A stretch of DNA of 8,047 nt from Lentihominibacter faecis. Its GTDB lineage: Bacteria > Bacillota > Clostridia > Peptostreptococcales > Anaerovoracaceae. This document shows, piece after piece, positions 5,720-8,047 of the stretch. The notes beneath the pieces were generated by a model. It was not told the origin of the DNA, ran no database searches, and was given only the letters and a program-made list of their open reading frames with translations. The stretch lies in NCBI RefSeq assembly GCF_014306095.1, contig NZ_JACRWC010000053.1, forward strand, positions 1-8,047, written 5' to 3'. Each line of letters opens with the position of its first letter. Positions within the stretch are counted from its first letter, which is position 1. The translations under genes were made by a program, and so were the position numbers.

Positions 5720-6142
5720 TTATACTTTTTTTGTGAATTTCGTATGACAATGAGGACAGCTGATATTGATTTTGCCTGCACCCTTGGGCACGCGAAGCTT
5801 TTCCCCACATCCGGGGCAGCGCAAAATCTTATGGGTGTTATCCTTCGTCCGAGGAGTCTGTCCATACGGATTCCCGGCTCCCCTGCCAAATTTAGAACGA
5901 ACAGATCCTGCAAACTGCAGATATCGCTGGTTCTCAGCCGCTCTCCTGTTTATGTTCCTTGAAAATGCACGACAGTAAATATATATCAGCAAAACAACCG
6001 CAAGCCAGTTGATGATCCGCATACGCAAAAATAAATTTGCCGCGATCAAAATCAATGCAACGATCGACAATGTACGATTCATCTGATCCATACCGTACCT
6101 GCCCCGCATCAGATTTGCCATCCACATATTGAATCTACCCAT
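5720..6142 (-). CDS. small membrane protein with C-terminal zinc ribbon
   Basis: The 140-residue protein has a short basic, Met-rich N-terminus (1-20), two adjacent hydrophobic segments (about 24-39 and 43-58) that likely form a membrane hairpin, and a basic linker rich in Arg, Asn and Gly (59-105). A C-terminal zinc ribbon has Cys109/Cys112 and Cys129/Cys132 in the pattern CPGC...CPHC. The zinc ribbon should face the cytoplasm if both ends are inside, as the positive flanks suggest. I chose the ATG at 6140-6142 because a perfect AGGAGG (complement of 6149-6154) is 6 nt upstream; a TTG start at 6166 would place this site inside the gene. The start overlaps the metH stop by 8 nt, which implies cotranscription and translational coupling. 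Proteins of this build are common in Clostridia, but I cannot assign a function. Confidence 0.85.
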   Translation of the reverse strand: MGRFNMWMANLMRGRYGMDQMNRTLSIVALILIAANLFLRMRIINWLAVVLLIYIYCRAFSRNINRRAAENQRYLQFAGSVRSKFGRGAGNPYGQTPRTKDNTHKILRCPGCGEKLRVPKGAGKINISCPHCHTKFTKKV

Positions 6143-8020
6143 GAAAAACCTCCTGTGCCGCTTCAACCGACTTCATCGCATCCTTACAATAATAATCCGC
6201 TCCGATTTTTTCTGCATAATCCGCCGTCAGTACAGCACCTCCTACCATTACCTTACAGTCCGGAGCCGCCTCCTTGACAGCCACGATCGTTTCTTCCATG
6301 CTCTTCAGCGTCGTCGTCATCAGCGCACTTAATCCTACCAGTTTGATATTTTTTTCTTTTACCGTCTCAACAATGGTTTCCGGAGGGACATCTCTTCCCA
6401 GATCGATCATCTGGAATCCGTAATTCTCCATGATGACTTTTACGATGTTTTTTCCGATGTCGTGAATATCTCCTTTTACCGTGGCGATCACTACCTGTCC
6501 AAGGGAAACCGTCTCTTTATCGCTTTCTGCCAGCTTTGTCTTGACGATATCGAATCCAGCCTGTGCTGCCGTTGCTGCCTGCAGCATCTGCGGCAGGAAG
6601 ATCGTTCCCTTTTCAAATCCCTGCCCCACTTTATCCAGTGCCGGGATCAGAAAGTCATTGACCAGTTCCATCTCCGTATGATCCTGCAAAAGTTTTTCCA
6701 CGGCAACTACCGTATCAGCTTTCATGCCTTTTTCGATACAATAAAATATATCATGACTTCCATCTCCATTTGCAGAAGATCCTGTGACAGCTGTGTCTTT
6801 TTTCTGTGAAATTTTTGAAGTCTCCAGTGCCGTATCCCCGTAGCGTTCAATAAATGCCATCGCATTTTCATCAATATTATGCAGCACGTGAAATGCGAAG
6901 ATCGAAGCCATCATATCCTCACTGTTAGGGTTTATGATAGGCAGATCCAGACCGCATTCCATCGCCATCGTTAAAAACGTCCTGTTGATGATCGGACGAA
7001 GGGGCAGTCCAAAGCTGATATTGGAAACACCCAGCGCTGTCTTAAGCCCCAGCTGTTCCTTGACCATCCGTACTGCCTTCAACGTTTCCACGACTTCTTT
7101 CTGCTGGGCAGACGCCGTCAGCGTGAGGCAGTCTATGATCACATTTTCCCGCGGGATACCATACTCAAGTGCACGCTCCAAAATACGCTTCGCAATAGCA
7201 AACCTATCCTCCGCCTTATTTGGGATCCCGTTTTCATCAAGGGTGAGGCCAACCACCGCTGCACCATATTTTTTTACCAACGGAAGAATATTTTCCATGA
7301 CCTTCTCTTCTCCGTTTACGGAGTTTACGATCGCTTTTCCGTTATACACACGAAGAGCTGCTTCAATAGCCTCCGGATTTCCCGAATCGATCTGCAAAGG
7401 AAGCCCCGTGATCGACTGAAGCTTTTTGATCACCAGCGGCAGCATCTTTACATCATCAAGAGACGGAACGCCGACATTAACATCCAGGATCTCCGCCCCG
7501 GCATCGATCTGTTCGATCGCCTGCGATAAAATATAATCAAAATCCTCGTCAAGAAGCGCCTGTTTCAGACGTTTCTTCCCAGTTGGATTGATCCTCTCTC
7601 CAATTACCGTAACGTGATCTACCGTTACCACAGTGTTCCCGCTGCAAACCTGCAGCGTCTTTTTCTCTTCCGAAGGCTTTGCAGAATCTTCTGTTCCGCC
7701 GAACTTTGCAGCGATCTCTGCCAGACCTTCGATGTATTCCGGCGTCGTTCCGCAGCATCCACCGATCAGTTCAATTCCCAACTTCAAGAAATCTTCCATC
7801 TTCTCCACAAACTGATCACAGGTGATATCATATGCTCCCGTTGCCGGATCCGGCAGGCCTGCATTCGGTTTGATCACCAGCGGCAGATCCGTCAGGCTCC
7901 GCAGCTTTTCTGCCATCGGGAAAATTTCCACCGGTCCCAGAGAGCAGTTGATCCCCATGGCATCCACGCCGAGACCTTCCAGGGTAAGCACCATTGCTTC
8001 CAGGCTAACGCCTGTAAATG
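6135..8020 (-). CDS. metH: cobalamin-dependent methionine synthase, C-terminal part (5' end cut by the contig end)
   Basis: MetH transfers a methyl group from methyltetrahydrofolate via cobalamin to homocysteine. Numbering from the Met codon at 7994, the part present holds the end of the zinc-binding homocysteine domain with Cys17 (GINCSLGP) and Cys80-Cys81 (GGCCGT), the same 63-residue spacing as in E. coli. A pterin-binding TIM barrel follows (about 126-390, VIGERINPTG at 130-139), then a helical cap (about 415-490) and a B12-binding domain (about 497-619) with the cobalt-ligand box DIHDIG (509-514), GLSALMTTT (554-562) and VGGA. The protein stops right after the B12 domain, so the C-terminal AdoMet reactivation domain of E. 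coli MetH is absent. This is the short clostridial form, which needs a separate activation protein. The frame stays coherent upstream of 7994 (residues FTGVSLEA) up to the adapter, so the true start lies outside the window, probably some 180 codons away. Confidence 0.95.
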
Positions 8021-8047
8021 CTGTCTCTTATACACATCTCCGAGCCC
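8021..8047. other. Nextera/Tn5 sequencing adapter left on the contig end
   Basis: 8021-8039 is the reverse complement of the 19-bp Tn5 mosaic end (AGATGTGTATAAGAGACAG). The following CCGAGCCC continues exactly into the Illumina Nextera read-2 adapter. This is library sequence, not genome, and it abruptly ends the metH coding frame. Confidence 0.97.

Noticed and set aside
6143..6166. TTG at 6166 as the start of the zinc-ribbon gene
   Set aside because: The perfect AGGAGG lies between it and the ATG at 6142, so the ATG is the likely start.
1..8020. CRISPR arrays, tRNA or rRNA genes
   Set aside because: I saw no regularly spaced repeats and no tRNA- or rRNA-like sequence on either strand. The only tandem repeat is the 10-bp duplication at 1551-1570.

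Overview
The window looks like one end of a contig from an anaerobic low-to-mid GC Firmicute (Clostridia, most like Lachnospiraceae). The grounds are the protein sequences (SfsA, YchF, Lgt, a MetH-type methionine synthase), the strong AGGAGG-type ribosome binding sites and a clostridial LCGC lipobox. No taxonomic search could be run. The last 27 bases (8021-8047) are not genomic: they match the Nextera (Tn5) mosaic end plus the start of the read-2 adapter, so real sequence stops at about 8020.

Layout. Positions 1-363 are AT-rich, hold no convincing complete gene, and carry inverted and direct repeats; a 41-codon frame open to the left edge may be the tail of a neighbouring gene. sfsA lies on the minus strand (364-1068). 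It is preceded by a strong minus-strand promoter (1287-1315), a possible 37-codon leader ORF (1208-1095) and an intrinsic-terminator hairpin (1115-1148), an arrangement that resembles an attenuator. A plus-strand IS1634-like (IS4 superfamily) transposase gene (1616-3094) has its own promoter and RBS. It appears to lack both catalytic aspartates and two stretches of the normal protein. It ends 16 bases from the end of the convergent ychF gene.

From 3111 to the right edge every gene is on the minus strand. In transcription order they are metH (5' end cut by the window), a small membrane protein with a zinc ribbon (overlapping metH by 8 nt), a short secreted lipoprotein with its own candidate promoter and terminator, lgt, and ychF. 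The functions are mostly core housekeeping: methionine synthesis from homocysteine, lipoprotein lipidation (lgt beside one of its likely substrates), and the ribosome-associated ATPase YchF.

The accessory feature is the transposase-like gene between ychF and sfsA. It is an uninterrupted 492-codon frame with apparently dead catalytic residues and no visible terminal inverted repeats. It is therefore either a recently inactivated insertion or a domesticated transposase, and it is the best candidate here for something undescribed.
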